58,633 nucleotides of DNA from an uncultured Oscillospiraceae bacterium. GTDB taxonomy: Bacteria; Bacillota; Clostridia; Oscillospirales; Oscillospiraceae. Each line of letters opens with the position of its first letter. Positions within the stretch are counted from its first letter, which is position 1. The translations under genes and the position numbers were made by a program. The notes beneath the pieces are model-generated. The model searched no databases. It saw nothing but the letters and a program-made list of their open reading frames with translations, and was not told where the DNA came from. Below are positions 1 through 7,227 of this stretch, one piece after another. The stretch lies in the NCBI GenBank assembly GCA_947588955.1, contig CANPYX010000011.1, forward strand, positions 1 to 58,633, written 5' to 3'.

Positions 1-284
1 CTTTAAAGCCCTTTTCGTTTTTGGTGCTTTTCGCTTACATTGTTTAATTCGCAAGGTGCATTCCCCGCCTCCGCCCCTTCGGGCTCAGCGGAATTTTAGA
101 ATACCACAAACGGTCCTCTTTGTCAACCCCTTTTTTGAGATTTTTAAGAGGTTTTTTGTGGAATATTCTCTTGCCGTTTCGCAACAGCTTGCTTAATATA
201 CACTTCCCAAAGCCATTTGTCAACACCTTTTTTTGATTTTTTCTGAAAAAATTCGCGGGGAATTTTTGCCCCGCGAGCTTGCCA
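1..284. other. AT-rich intergenic region with dpaB terminator
   Basis: No credible gene is visible in this stretch. The only clear structure is a hairpin at 254-275 (CGCGGGG arms around an 8-nt loop). Read on the minus strand it is followed by a T-run just beyond the end of dpaB, so it is probably that operon's intrinsic terminator. The rest is AT-rich with no RNA gene that I recognise. Confidence 0.6.
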
Positions 285-878
285 CTACATGTTGTATTTC
301 CGTCTACGGGCGAGCACAGGCTGGAGCTGTTTGCCCTCCATCGCCGCCGTCACGGTGTCCTCGACGAGCGTAAGATCCGCCGCCAGGGACGTGGGTTTTC
401 CCAGTGGGTCGTCCTGATAGAACGGCACAAAGAATATGTTTTTCCGCGCCAGGAGCTTACCTATGTTCTCCGCGTTGGCGCTCAGGGCGTCGTTTGTGGA
501 GACGGCGAGCACCACGGGCCTGTCGTTTCGCAGGTGCGCCTTTGCCGCCATGGTTACGGCGGAATCGGTGACGCCGTTTGCCAGCTTCGCGATGGTGTTG
601 CCGGTGCAGGGCATGATTATCAGCACGTCCAGCAGCCGCTTTGGGCCTATGGGCTCCGCCTTGACGATGCTGTCGATGATCTCGTGCCCCGACGCTTCGG
701 TGAGGCGCTGACGGAAGTCCTCCGCCTTGCCGAAGCGGGTGTCCGTGACGGCGGAGCGCTCGCTCATTATGGGCGTCACGTCATAGACGCCGCAAAGCCT
801 CTCGAAGGTGTCCACGGCGCTTTTGAAGGTACAGTAGGAGCCGCACAGGGCAACTCCCGCCCTAAGTTTATCCATCAT
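285..878 (-). CDS. dpaB: Dipicolinate synthase subunit B
   Basis: Flavoprotein-like subunit of dipicolinate synthase (SpoVFB), which makes the dipicolinic acid stored in the spore core; acts in the mother cell late in sporulation. The 197-aa protein opens with the family's VALCGSYCTF stretch and carries IIMPCTGNTIAKLANG and VLAVSTNDALSANAENIGKLL, as expected for the flavoprotein fold of this family. The start codon overlaps the stop of dpaA, with two adjacent ATGs at 878 and 875, so the genes are translationally coupled. Length is normal. Presence of this pair marks the organism as a spore former. Confidence 0.93.
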   Translation of the reverse strand: MMDKLRAGVALCGSYCTFKSAVDTFERLCGVYDVTPIMSERSAVTDTRFGKAEDFRQRLTEASGHEIIDSIVKAEPIGPKRLLDVLIIMPCTGNTIAKLANGVTDSAVTMAAKAHLRNDRPVVLAVSTNDALSANAENIGKLLARKNIFFVPFYQDDPLGKPTSLAADLTLVEDTVTAAMEGKQLQPVLARRRKYNM

Positions 879-1723
879 TCACTCTCCAACTCATTTATTA
901 TATTGTTTATGGCTTCCTTTATCGCGGCGGCGGCGGACTCAGGGGCAGCCTTGCCCGGAAGTCCCGGAGCCGCGATCACTCTTATGCCCAGCTCCCCGGC
1001 GGCGTCCGTGTCCACCCCTCCGGGCTTTGGCGCAAGCTCCAGGCACAGGCAGTCCCTTTTGAGCTCCGAAAGGGCGCGCGCGTCCAGGACCGGCGCCGGG
1101 ACGGTGTTCACCACGGCGTCAAACCCGCCCAGCCGCCCCCGCAGCCTCCGCGTGTCCGCGCTCTCAAGCCCCAGGCACTCTATCCACGCCATATCCGCGC
1201 TTTTGCGGGCGGAGACGGTGACGCGGGCGCCCAGGAGGTGAAGGCGCAGGGCGAGGAGTTTGCCGATCCTGCCGAACCCCACCACCAGAACACGTCTGCC
1301 CAGGAGCGTCACGGGCATCTCGCGCATGAGCAGCTCAACTGCCCCCTCCGCGGTGATGGCGGCGTTCCTGACCGTCAGCTCCTCGCGGGTGAAGTAGTCG
1401 GCAAAGCGTATGCCGCGCTCCTTTATAAGCTCCGCCAGCCTGCCCTCGACCTTGCCCGCCAGGAGCGTCTGGTTGGGGCAAATAAGCCCCGTGAGCTCCT
1501 CAGCGCCTATCCCGCGCCCGGAAAGGGGCGCGTTGATATAATCGCCCCCGCCCACCGGCAGCGGCAGGACGACGTATCGGGCGCCCTCCAGCGCCGTTTC
1601 CGGCGGAAAACACTCTACGCCGCCGCCCTCAAGCCCCGCACAGCAGACGTTGTGTCCGTCCGCCGCCAAAAGCCGCGCCAGCGCCGCCTGCCTCATATCC
1701 CCGCCAATCACCGCAAAATCCAT
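875..1723 (-). CDS. dpaA: Dipicolinate synthase subunit A
   Basis: NAD(P)-binding catalytic subunit of dipicolinate synthase (SpoVFA), converting the dihydrodipicolinate-pathway product to dipicolinate. The 282-aa protein starts MDFAVIGGDMRQAALARLLA and has a second Rossmann glycine motif near residue 150 (VLVVGFGRIGKLLALRL). The start at 1723 was chosen because GGAGGAAAG sits just upstream; the longer open frame reaching to 2140 runs through tRNA-Leu and is not coding. First gene of a two-gene operon with dpaB. A mother-cell sigma factor promoter is expected, but I could not identify one with confidence. Confidence 0.93.
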   Translation of the reverse strand: MDFAVIGGDMRQAALARLLAADGHNVCCAGLEGGGVECFPPETALEGARYVVLPLPVGGGDYINAPLSGRGIGAEELTGLICPNQTLLAGKVEGRLAELIKERGIRFADYFTREELTVRNAAITAEGAVELLMREMPVTLLGRRVLVVGFGRIGKLLALRLHLLGARVTVSARKSADMAWIECLGLESADTRRLRGRLGGFDAVVNTVPAPVLDARALSELKRDCLCLELAPKPGGVDTDAAGELGIRVIAAPGLPGKAAPESAAAAIKEAINNIINELESE

Positions 1724-1798
1724 GAGCTTTCCTCCCCCGTGTCTCGGTTCCCTACATACTATTCGCTCCGCCCGCCGCCTGTTACGGAAATATTTTGA

Positions 1799-1827
1799 TT
1801 GACAAACGGCGTGAATGTGAGTAAAAT
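1799..1827 (+). promoter_or_regulatory. Sigma-A type promoter for ynzC and tRNA-Leu
   Basis: TTGACA (1799-1804), a 17-bp spacer and TAAAAT (1822-1827), about 20 bp before the GTG start of the downstream gene. The tRNA follows that gene by 4 bp, so both may share this promoter. Confidence 0.65.
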
Positions 1828-1847
1828 AAGCGACGTGAGGTGATGGT

Positions 1848-2051
1848 GTGGAGCAGAGCAGGATCGACAGGATAAGCGAGCTCACCCGTATCTCCCGCGA
1901 ACGCCCGCTGACCGAGGCGGAGCTTGCGGAGAGGGCGGAGCTTCGCGCCGAGTACATCGCCGCGGTGAAGGCGAGCCTCACGGGGCAGCTGGAGAACACG
2001 TACCTCGTTGACGAGCACGGCAACAAGCGCCCCATACCGAAAAAGAAATAA
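1848..2051 (+). CDS. UPF0291 (YnzC/DUF896) family protein
   Basis: Small (67 aa) cytoplasmic helical protein of the UPF0291 family, of unknown biochemical role; the B. subtilis relative YnzC is linked to the SOS operon yneA-yneB-ynzC. Recognisable features are the RIDRISELTRISRERPLTEAE helix-turn and the RAEYIAAVKASL stretch, followed by the usual polar tail. Translation starts at GTG 1848 behind GAGGTG. The gene ends 4 bp before tRNA-Leu, so the transcript probably carries both. Confidence 0.85.
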   Translation: MEQSRIDRISELTRISRERPLTEAELAERAELRAEYIAAVKASLTGQLENTYLVDEHGNKRPIPKKK

Positions 2052-2055
2052 CCGC

Positions 2056-2139
2056 GCCGGTGTGGCGGAACTGGCAGACGCCCGGGACTTAAAATCCCGT
2101 GATGGCAACATCGTACCGGTTCGATCCCGGTCACCGGCA
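2056..2139 (+). tRNA. tRNA-Leu (anticodon UAA)
   Basis: Class II tRNA with acceptor arms GCCGGTG (2056-2062) and CACCGGC (2132-2138), discriminator A at 2139, a long variable arm, T-loop GTTCGATCC and anticodon loop ACTTAAAAT giving UAA. CCA is not encoded. The 3' end is the start of a 26-bp inverted repeat described separately. Confidence 0.97.
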
Positions 2140-2185
2140 TAAGAAAAGGACTTGCGAGAGCAAGTCCTTTTCTTATGCCGGTGAC
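2130..2185 (+). terminator. 26-bp perfect inverted repeat reaching into tRNA-Leu
   Basis: Arms 2130-2155 and 2160-2185 are perfectly complementary around a GAGA loop. The left arm begins inside the tRNA (GTCACCGGCA); the right arm therefore ends in a mirror copy of the acceptor strand (TGCCGGTGAC). The inner part (AAGAAAAGGACTTGC with its TCCTTTTCTT partner) would act as an intrinsic terminator. Confidence 0.85.
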
Positions 2186-2588
2186 ATGATTGAATCAGAA
2201 GGGGAACCCTGACGGTTCCCCTTCACACTGTTGACAAACCCCAAAAAAGAGTAAGCCCCCATATAAATATTTTTCCGGCGGCATGTACGTCGGAAAAATT
2301 TCCTTTTGTCGCGCAAGTGTGCCCCTGCGGGGCGCGCGCAGGGCGACAGCAGGGTAATTTTCTCTGAATTTCGCAAAATTCAGAGAAAATTACCCGCACG
2401 TTCCCCTTGTCGGCAAAGGCCAGAGGCCTTTGCCGACAGGCTGAAGGGGAACCCTGACGGTTCCCCTTCCAATCCCTTCCCTCCGAAAAATCCGGCGAGG
2501 AGGTTTAACCACTTATTCCGGAAATTTGGGCGGAGTAAAAAGCAGGCTCCACATATTCCCCGTCGTCGCTTAAAGCGACGGTTGTTCC
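2186..2588. repeat. Hairpin-rich non-coding block
   Basis: No gene. It contains two identical hairpins with GAAGGGGAACC arms and a CTGAC loop (2198-2224 and 2443-2469), a 13-bp stem TGTCGGCAAAGGC at 2409-2439, a palindrome CGTCGCTT-A-AAGCGACG near 2563-2583, and one copy of the palindromic repeat family at 2267-2395. The block separates the tRNA from hicB and looks like accumulated intergenic repeats. Confidence 0.75.
2267..2395 (-). repeat. Palindromic intergenic repeat, copy A
   Basis: The 33-bp core (2267-2299) contains CCGGCGGCATGTACGTCGG flanked by A/T runs and is identical, in reverse orientation, to cores at 29967 and 51243, and identical in the same orientation to that at 56404. It is followed by a GC-rich stretch and then a 20-bp perfect hairpin (2352-2371 with 2376-2395, loop CGCA, which reads TGCG on the other strand). 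Confidence 0.85.
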
Positions 2589-2936
2589 TCATACTCCACG
2601 GCTCAGTAGATAGACGCAGTATTGGTTCATTGACACGCCCTCCTCACTGGATCGCTGGGCCAGGAGGCGGTGCAGTGACTTGGGGATGCGGAGCTTGAAC
2701 TGACCGCTGTAAGCCTCCAGGTCAATGGGTTCGGGAACATCCCGCCCGTCCTCGATGCAAGCCTCAAACCACGAGCGTTTGGCGTCCTCCAGAAGCTTAA
2801 AGCCCTCCTCCACGCTGCCGGCGCAGGTGGCGCAGCCGGGGAGCTCCGGGCAGTGGAGCGCCCAGCCGCCCTCCTCCTTGTCCTCCACGACCTCCACCCG
2901 GTAGGGCAGGGACATGTAATATTCAATATTTTTCAT
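2589..2936 (-). CDS. hicB: HicB family antitoxin
   Basis: Antitoxin of a type II HicAB toxin-antitoxin pair; binds and blocks the HicA mRNA interferase and represses its own operon. The 115-aa protein has the degenerate RNase H-like HicB fold at the N-terminus (ALHCPELPGCATCAGSVEEGF) and a C-terminal DNA-binding module (FKLRIPKSLHRLLAQRSSEEGVSMNQY, written here as one visible motif region at residues 78-105) typical of ribbon-helix-helix HicB proteins. Its ATG overlaps the hicA stop (ATGA). Toxin-first order is usual for this family. Confidence 0.9.
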   Translation of the reverse strand: MKNIEYYMSLPYRVEVVEDKEEGGWALHCPELPGCATCAGSVEEGFKLLEDAKRSWFEACIEDGRDVPEPIDLEAYSGQFKLRIPKSLHRLLAQRSSEEGVSMNQYCVYLLSRGV

Positions 2937-3184
2937 TGAGAATCCTCCTCCATATCCGTCCTGAGCACATCGGCGACGATGGCAATGTAGGCTTTATTGA
3001 CCGGCGACTTCTTTGGGATCGTAATGGGCATACATCCGGGCTTGCGGAAGGTGTAGTGACTGCTGCCGCTCCGCGGCGCACCGGGGGTGTAACCGAGCTT
3101 GACGAGGACCTTGTAGAGCTCATCAAACCGCACACCGGGATCAAGCCTTAGTATATCCTCAATCAGCTTATCCAATTGACTCAT
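2933..3184 (-). CDS. hicA: HicA family toxin (mRNA interferase)
   Basis: Small double-stranded-RNA-binding-fold ribonuclease that cleaves mRNA in the absence of HicB. The active-site histidine is present in GSSHYTFRKPG, preceded by the VLVKLGYTPGAPRSG region; total 83 aa, slightly longer than the minimal 60-70 aa form. The ATG at 3184 follows GAGAGGA; an in-frame GTG at 3187 is possible. First gene of the operon, overlapping hicB by 4 bp. Looks intact. Confidence 0.9.
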   Translation of the reverse strand: MSQLDKLIEDILRLDPGVRFDELYKVLVKLGYTPGAPRSGSSHYTFRKPGCMPITIPKKSPVNKAYIAIVADVLRTDMEEDSQ

Positions 3185-3207
3185 CACTGCACTTCCTCTC
3201 CTGTATC

Positions 3208-3237
3208 AGTATAGCATGGTGTCATATATGGTGTCAA
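3208..3237 (-). promoter_or_regulatory. hicAB promoter with tandem operator
   Basis: On the minus strand TTGACA (3232-3237), an 18-bp spacer and TATACT (3208-3213). Two direct repeats of ATGGTGTCA on the plus strand (3216-3224 and 3228-3236), 12 bp apart, cover the spacer and -35 box and are a good candidate HicB operator. Confidence 0.7.
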
Positions 3238-3286
3238 GAGTGTGTTGAAATCCGGCGAAGAAATAGTGTTTTTTACCGTTTATTCC

Positions 3287-3316
3287 AAAAAAGCAACCCT
3301 TTCGGGTTGCTTTTTT
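3287..3316. terminator. Intrinsic terminator downstream of XRE gene
   Basis: Thirteen-bp stem AAAAAAGCAACCC / GGGTTGCTTTTTT with loop TTTC. It can work in both directions; on the minus strand it lies 41 bp past the XRE gene stop and insulates the hicAB promoter. Confidence 0.85.
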
Positions 3317-3357
3317 GACACATCTTGATTAACCTCGACGGTTTTCGGGGCTTTTCA

Positions 3358-3633
3358 TTATTTTTCACCGATGCTTTTAATAATGCTGTCCGGGAACATG
3401 GCGGCATTGATGAGGTCGGCGGGATTTACCTCCAAGGCATCCGCGATGTTGAAGAAGGTGTCCAGAGACATACCGGTGACCATATTTGGGGCTTCGATTG
3501 TGCTCAAATGTCCCCGGCTAATTCCTGCCTTTTCCGCAAGTTGTTCTTGAGACATTCCACGCATCCTTCGCAGCATACCAATAGCTATGCCAAGCTGAAG
3601 AACTCTGTCTCTATTTTTGAAGCTGATAGCCAT
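3358..3633 (-). CDS. XRE family transcriptional regulator
   Basis: DNA-binding protein of 91 aa with a Cro/C1-type helix-turn-helix at about residues 15-70 (LRRMRGMSQEQLAEKAGISR then LSTIEAP and the FFNIADALEVNPADL helix). No sensor domain is present. The start at 3633 follows AAAGGTGG. A near-perfect inverted repeat across its own -10 region implies autorepression. Neighbouring HicAB suggests a small accessory cluster, but there is no direct link. Confidence 0.88.
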   Translation of the reverse strand: MAISFKNRDRVLQLGIAIGMLRRMRGMSQEQLAEKAGISRGHLSTIEAPNMVTGMSLDTFFNIADALEVNPADLINAAMFPDSIIKSIGEK

Positions 3634-3648
3634 ATACCCGCGCCACCT

Positions 3649-3678
3649 TTCCTGAACAAATTATAGTATGTACAGGAA
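3649..3678 (-). promoter_or_regulatory. XRE gene promoter and probable self-operator
   Basis: Half-sites TTCCTGAACA (3649-3658) and TGTACAGGAA (3669-3678) form a 10-bp inverted repeat with one mismatch, enclosing TATAAT on the minus strand (3660-3665). Binding here would block the promoter of the XRE gene. Confidence 0.65.
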
Positions 3679-3706
3679 AAAACCTCAGTCAGGCGCAAGA
3701 AAGTAA

Positions 3707-3735
3707 TTGACTAATTTACATAGCAGTTATACAAT
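3707..3735 (+). promoter_or_regulatory. Promoter for small orphan gene
   Basis: TTGACT (3707-3712), 17-bp spacer, TACAAT (3730-3735), about 100 bp upstream of the ATG at 3837. Confidence 0.5.
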
Positions 3736-3836
3736 TATCATGTCATATGCAGCAATCATATTGCAAAGTTAGAAATGAAATTCTATGACCATAAGCAGGA
3801 AGAAAAACATTATAAACTACAAGGAGGACAGTACAA

Positions 3837-4061
3837 ATGGATGACGGTTATGATGGAGTCCGCGAGGAATTAAAGGGGTGGAACCTCGATGAACTGGCTT
3901 TTGGACTTGAAATGGAGCTTAGCCTATGGGGATCTAAGGGCTTCGACGAAGGCCTTGTTTTAGTTTACCTGGACGAGATGGTGGGGAGGTTTCCCCCCAC
4001 ACCTCCCGACGAATTGGAGGAGGCCTTGGAGAGGTTTAAAAAGAGAGCGTTTGGGCACTAA
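3837..4061 (+). CDS. Small hypothetical protein
   Basis: Acidic 74-aa protein that I do not recognise. It has a strong AAGGAGG site 9 nt upstream and its own promoter and terminator, so it is likely expressed. Composition is helix-friendly (LDELAFGLEMELSLWG, ELEEALERFKKRAFGH), with no membrane segment, signal peptide or cysteine motif. No function can be assigned. Confidence 0.65.
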   Translation: MDDGYDGVREELKGWNLDELAFGLEMELSLWGSKGFDEGLVLVYLDEMVGRFPPTPPDELEEALERFKKRAFGH

Positions 4062-4083
4062 ACGGCGCGTAAAGCAAAACGGA

Positions 4084-4125
4084 AAAAAGATTCGGAATTG
4101 TCCGCGGACATCTCCGAATCTTTTT
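4084..4125. terminator. Bidirectional terminator with TGTCCGCGGACA core
   Basis: Arms AAAAAGATTCGGA (4084-4096) and TCCGAATCTTTTT (4113-4125) enclose the palindrome TGTCCGCGGACA. Serves both the plus-strand small gene and the convergent ABC operon. Related in sequence to terminators at 32302 and 51145. Confidence 0.85.
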
Positions 4126-4130
4126 ATTAT

Positions 4131-4925
4131 TCAACTTAACAAAAGCTTATCGTCCGCCTCCGACGAGCCGGTTGTCTGTCCGAATCTCGCCAGAAGATCC
4201 TCAACGGTCAAATGCTTCTTTGCCTCGCCGGATATGTCCAGGACGATCTGACCGTCGTACATCATAATGAGCCTGTTGCCGTGAACGATTGCGTCGCGCA
4301 TGTTGTGGGTTATCATAAGCGTGGTCAGCTTGTCGCGGTTCACGATCCGCTCCGTGGCGTCCAGCACCTTTGCCGCCGTCTTGGGGTCCAGCGCGGCGGT
4401 GTGCTCGTCCAAAAGGAGAAGCTGAGGCTTTTTCAGCGTCGCCATAAGAAGCGTCAACGCCTGCCTCTGCCCGCCGGACAGGAGCCCCACCTTTGACGTC
4501 AGCCGGTCCTCAAGCCCCAGGTCCAGCATTTCCAGGAGCTTTTTGTACTCCTCCCGCTCCTCGCGGGTTATCCCGCGCTTGAGCGTCCTGTGCTGACCGC
4601 GCCGCGCCGCCAGAGCCAGGTTCTCCTCGATCTGCATGGTCGCGGCGGTGCCCATCATGGGGTCCTGGAACACCCTGCCGATGTATTTCGCCCTCTTGTG
4701 CTCCGCTAAATGCGTCACGTCCACGCCGCCGATGGAGATCGTCCCCTCGTCCACGGGCCAGGTCCCCGCCACCGCGTTGAGCAGTGTGGATTTCCCCGCG
4801 CCGTTGCCGCCTATGACGGTTACAAAGTCCCCGTCATCCAGGTGCAGGTCCACGCCCCGCAGCGCCGTTTTCTCGTTGACGGTGCCGATGTTGAAGGTCT
4901 TTCTTATGCCCACAAGGTCAAGCAT
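4131..4925 (-). CDS. ABC transporter ATP-binding protein
   Basis: Cytoplasmic ATPase of an ABC importer, third gene of an SBP-permease-ATPase operon. The 264-aa protein has Walker A GGNGAGKST, signature LSGGQ, Walker B LLLLDEHTAALDPK and the H-loop ITHNMRDA. The DEHTAALDPK form and the gene order match the COG1101/COG4120/COG2984 importer class, some members of which carry tryptophan or tyrosine. Start at 4925 overlaps the permease end by 8 bp. Substrate cannot be read from sequence. Confidence 0.92.
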   Translation of the reverse strand: MLDLVGIRKTFNIGTVNEKTALRGVDLHLDDGDFVTVIGGNGAGKSTLLNAVAGTWPVDEGTISIGGVDVTHLAEHKRAKYIGRVFQDPMMGTAATMQIEENLALAARRGQHRTLKRGITREEREEYKKLLEMLDLGLEDRLTSKVGLLSGGQRQALTLLMATLKKPQLLLLDEHTAALDPKTAAKVLDATERIVNRDKLTTLMITHNMRDAIVHGNRLIMMYDGQIVLDISGEAKKHLTVEDLLARFGQTTGSSEADDKLLLS

Positions 4926-5886
4926 TGGACTTGCCCCCCTTCCGCGACTTTTTGGTGAAGTATTTCTTTTTCAGATACGGTATGGACAGGAACAGCGCCA
5001 CCACCGCCGCCGTCAAAAGCTTCAAATCCGTGGACTCCAGCCCCAGCCTCAGCACCAGCGTTATAACCGTGTAGTAGATTATGGCGCCGATCACCGCCGA
5101 CAGGAGCTTGAGCGAGAAGTTGTGGAATATCTTTTTAAAGAGCACCTGCCCGATAATCACCGCCGCGAGGCCGATGACGATGGCGCCGCGCCCCATGTCG
5201 ATTGTGGCGCTGCCGGAGTATTGCGCCAGAAGCGCGCCGGAGAGCGCCACGAGCCCGTTGGAGATAACAAGCCCCAAAACCTTGGCTCTGTTGGTGTTTA
5301 TCCCCTGCGCCCGCGCCATATTTCCGTTGGCGCCCGTCGCCCGAAGAGACGAGCCCAGCTCCGTCCCGAAGAACCAGTAGAGCACCCCGATGACCACCGC
5401 CACCGCGACGGCCAGGAGCAGCAGCGGGTTATTCAGCGCCAGGTCACGCACGTACCGGGAGGAAAGCGCCAGGGCGTTCCTGTCCGGGTTCAGCGCCAGC
5501 GTGGGCTTTGTCTTGGCGGCCGCCGCGCCCATTGTGATGATGTCGTTTAACGCCATTATCCTCAGATTGATTGAGTACAGCGCCAGCTGTGTCAGTATTC
5601 CCGCCAAAATCGCCGGTATTCCGCAGGCGGTGTGCAAAAGCCCGGTAATGAGCCCCGCCAACATTCCGGCGATGAGCGCCATGAGCATGGCAAGCCACGG
5701 GTCCCAGCCCATGGTGATTAGCACCGCCGCCACCGCCCCGCCTGTCGCCAGTGAGCCGTCAACGGTGAGGTCGGCGATGTCGAGTATCTTGTAGGTTATG
5801 TACACGCCCACCGCCATAATGCCCCAGGCAAGCCCCTGCCCGATGGCGTTCGGCATGGAATTCAAAAAGGAAACAAGAAAATTCAT
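4918..5886 (-). CDS. ABC transporter permease (COG4120 type)
   Basis: Membrane permease of 322 aa with about eight to ten hydrophobic segments, related to branched-chain amino acid/ribose-type permeases; partner of the ATPase and lipoprotein next to it. Characteristic stretches are YKILDIADLTVDGSLATGGA near the N-terminus and LRATGANGNMARAQGINT around residue 180, the EAA-like loop that contacts the ATPase. The C-terminus is basic (KKKYFTKKSRKGGKSNA), cytoplasmic. Good GGAGA ribosome site upstream of 5886. Confidence 0.92.
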   Translation of the reverse strand: MNFLVSFLNSMPNAIGQGLAWGIMAVGVYITYKILDIADLTVDGSLATGGAVAAVLITMGWDPWLAMLMALIAGMLAGLITGLLHTACGIPAILAGILTQLALYSINLRIMALNDIITMGAAAAKTKPTLALNPDRNALALSSRYVRDLALNNPLLLLAVAVAVVIGVLYWFFGTELGSSLRATGANGNMARAQGINTNRAKVLGLVISNGLVALSGALLAQYSGSATIDMGRGAIVIGLAAVIIGQVLFKKIFHNFSLKLLSAVIGAIIYYTVITLVLRLGLESTDLKLLTAAVVALFLSIPYLKKKYFTKKSRKGGKSNA

Positions 5887-5939
5887 GGGATCTCTCCTTT
5901 TTCAGGGGTAGTGTGAAAAGCGAAAAATAAAAGCAAAAT

Positions 5940-5968
5940 CAGCGGGAGGGGTTTATCCTCTCCCGCTG
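5940..5968 (-). terminator. Hairpin between SBP and permease genes
   Basis: Nine-bp stem CAGCGGGAG / CTCCCGCTG plus inner G-C pairs, in the 98-bp gap after the SBP stop. In an SBP-first operon such a structure commonly lowers downstream expression or protects the abundant SBP mRNA 3' end. Confidence 0.6.
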
Positions 5969-5984
5969 TGGGATTTTCCTGTAA

Positions 5985-6959
5985 TTACGCAATAGCCTCG
6001 AAGTCGTCGGGGACGTTCACGCCCAGCGCCTCGCAGTTTGCGGGGTTGTACTTCTTGGTGAACTGGGGCGCGTACTCGATGGGCATTTCGGAGATGTCCG
6101 CCTCGCCCTTGAGTATCTTCACCGCCATCTTACCGGTGGCAACGCCCAGGTCGTAGTAGCTGATGGACAGCGTTACGCAGCCGCAGCCGGCGCAGATGCC
6201 CTCCTCGCCAGCCACAACGGGGGTGCCGGAGGCAAGGACGATGTTGGCGATGGTGTCGGTGTTGTTGGCGGCGGTGTTGTCGGTGGGGATGTAAATAACG
6301 TCGGAGTTGTCGCAGGCGTTCTGGGTCACCGCGGGCAGGTCGTTGACGTCGGTGAAGGCGTAAAGCTCGCAGGTGATGCCCTTTGCCTCAAGCTCGGACT
6401 TCACGGTCTGAACCTGGTAGACGGAGTTGGGCTCGCCGGAGCAGTAAAGAAGGCCCACGGTCTTCGCCTCAGGGAAGATGTCCACGAGGATCTGCGCCTG
6501 CTGGTCCAGGGGCGCCAGATCTGAGGTGCCGGAGACGTTGCCGCCCACGGTGCCGGAGAAGTCGCTTATACCCAGCGCGGTGCCGTACTCGGTGATGGAG
6601 GTTCCGAGAACGGGGATCTGGGTGGTGGCTGACGCCGCCGCCTGCAGGGGCGCGGTGGCGTTGGCAAGGATGAGGTCAACGTTGTTTGCGACGAGGCCCG
6701 CCACGATGGTGGGGCAGCTGGAGTCGTCGCCGCCTGCGTTCTGCTCGTCAAATGTCACCTTGTCGCCGAATTCCTCGGTGAGGGCGTCCTTGAAGCCCTG
6801 GGTCGCGGCGTCCAGCGCCACGTGAGGAGCGAGCTGGCAGATACCAACGGTGTAGCTGTCCTTCTCTCCGCCGTTGCTGCCGTTGCTGTCGCAAGAAGCA
6901 AGCGCCAGGACCATCATGAGCGCCAGACACAGCGCCATGAGCTTTGTAAGCTTTTTCAT
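5985..6959 (-). CDS. ABC transporter substrate-binding lipoprotein
   Basis: Extracellular lipoprotein of 324 aa of the COG2984/PF04392 family that captures substrate for the adjacent permease. Signal peptide with lipobox LASC around residues 20-24, then a GEKDSYTVGICQLAPHVALD start typical of this family and a two-lobe periplasmic-binding-protein fold. Start 6959 was chosen for the GGAGG site just upstream; a longer frame to 7067 lacks a signal. First gene of the operon behind a good promoter. Confidence 0.92.
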   Translation of the reverse strand: MKKLTKLMALCLALMMVLALASCDSNGSNGGEKDSYTVGICQLAPHVALDAATQGFKDALTEEFGDKVTFDEQNAGGDDSSCPTIVAGLVANNVDLILANATAPLQAAASATTQIPVLGTSITEYGTALGISDFSGTVGGNVSGTSDLAPLDQQAQILVDIFPEAKTVGLLYCSGEPNSVYQVQTVKSELEAKGITCELYAFTDVNDLPAVTQNACDNSDVIYIPTDNTAANNTDTIANIVLASGTPVVAGEEGICAGCGCVTLSISYYDLGVATGKMAVKILKGEADISEMPIEYAPQFTKKYNPANCEALGVNVPDDFEAIA

Positions 6960-7022
6960 TTCATACCTCCGAAAATTTATTTCTCTATCGTTTTGTGGTA
7001 TTAAAGTAAAACCACAACTTAG

Positions 7023-7051
7023 AATATAACCTTTTTCCTCTCGCAAGTCAA
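7023..7051 (-). promoter_or_regulatory. Promoter of the ABC importer operon
   Basis: Minus strand TTGACT (7046-7051), 17-bp spacer, TATATT (7023-7028), about 65 bp before the SBP start. Confidence 0.7.
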
Positions 7052-7227
7052 GCAATAATATGACCATAAATCAAAAAAATTGACGGCAAATTGTTGTGAA
7101 TAAGTCCCTGTCCTGCCATTTTGCCCCGTTTTTTCCCGTCTCCCACTTTACCTTTTCCCCCGCTTGTGCTAAAATACATACTGTACGTTTGTGAGCCCCG
7201 CCATCAATACTTTTACCGGAGACGACA

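Noticed and set aside
279..1241. Long plus-strand frames over dpaB/dpaA
   Set aside because: Antisense shadows produced by high GC at third positions; no ribosome sites and strong protein family matches on the minus strand.
875..2140. Extended dpaA frame up to 2140
   Set aside because: It would run through tRNA-Leu and the ynzC promoter; the real start is at 1723 with GGAGG upstream.
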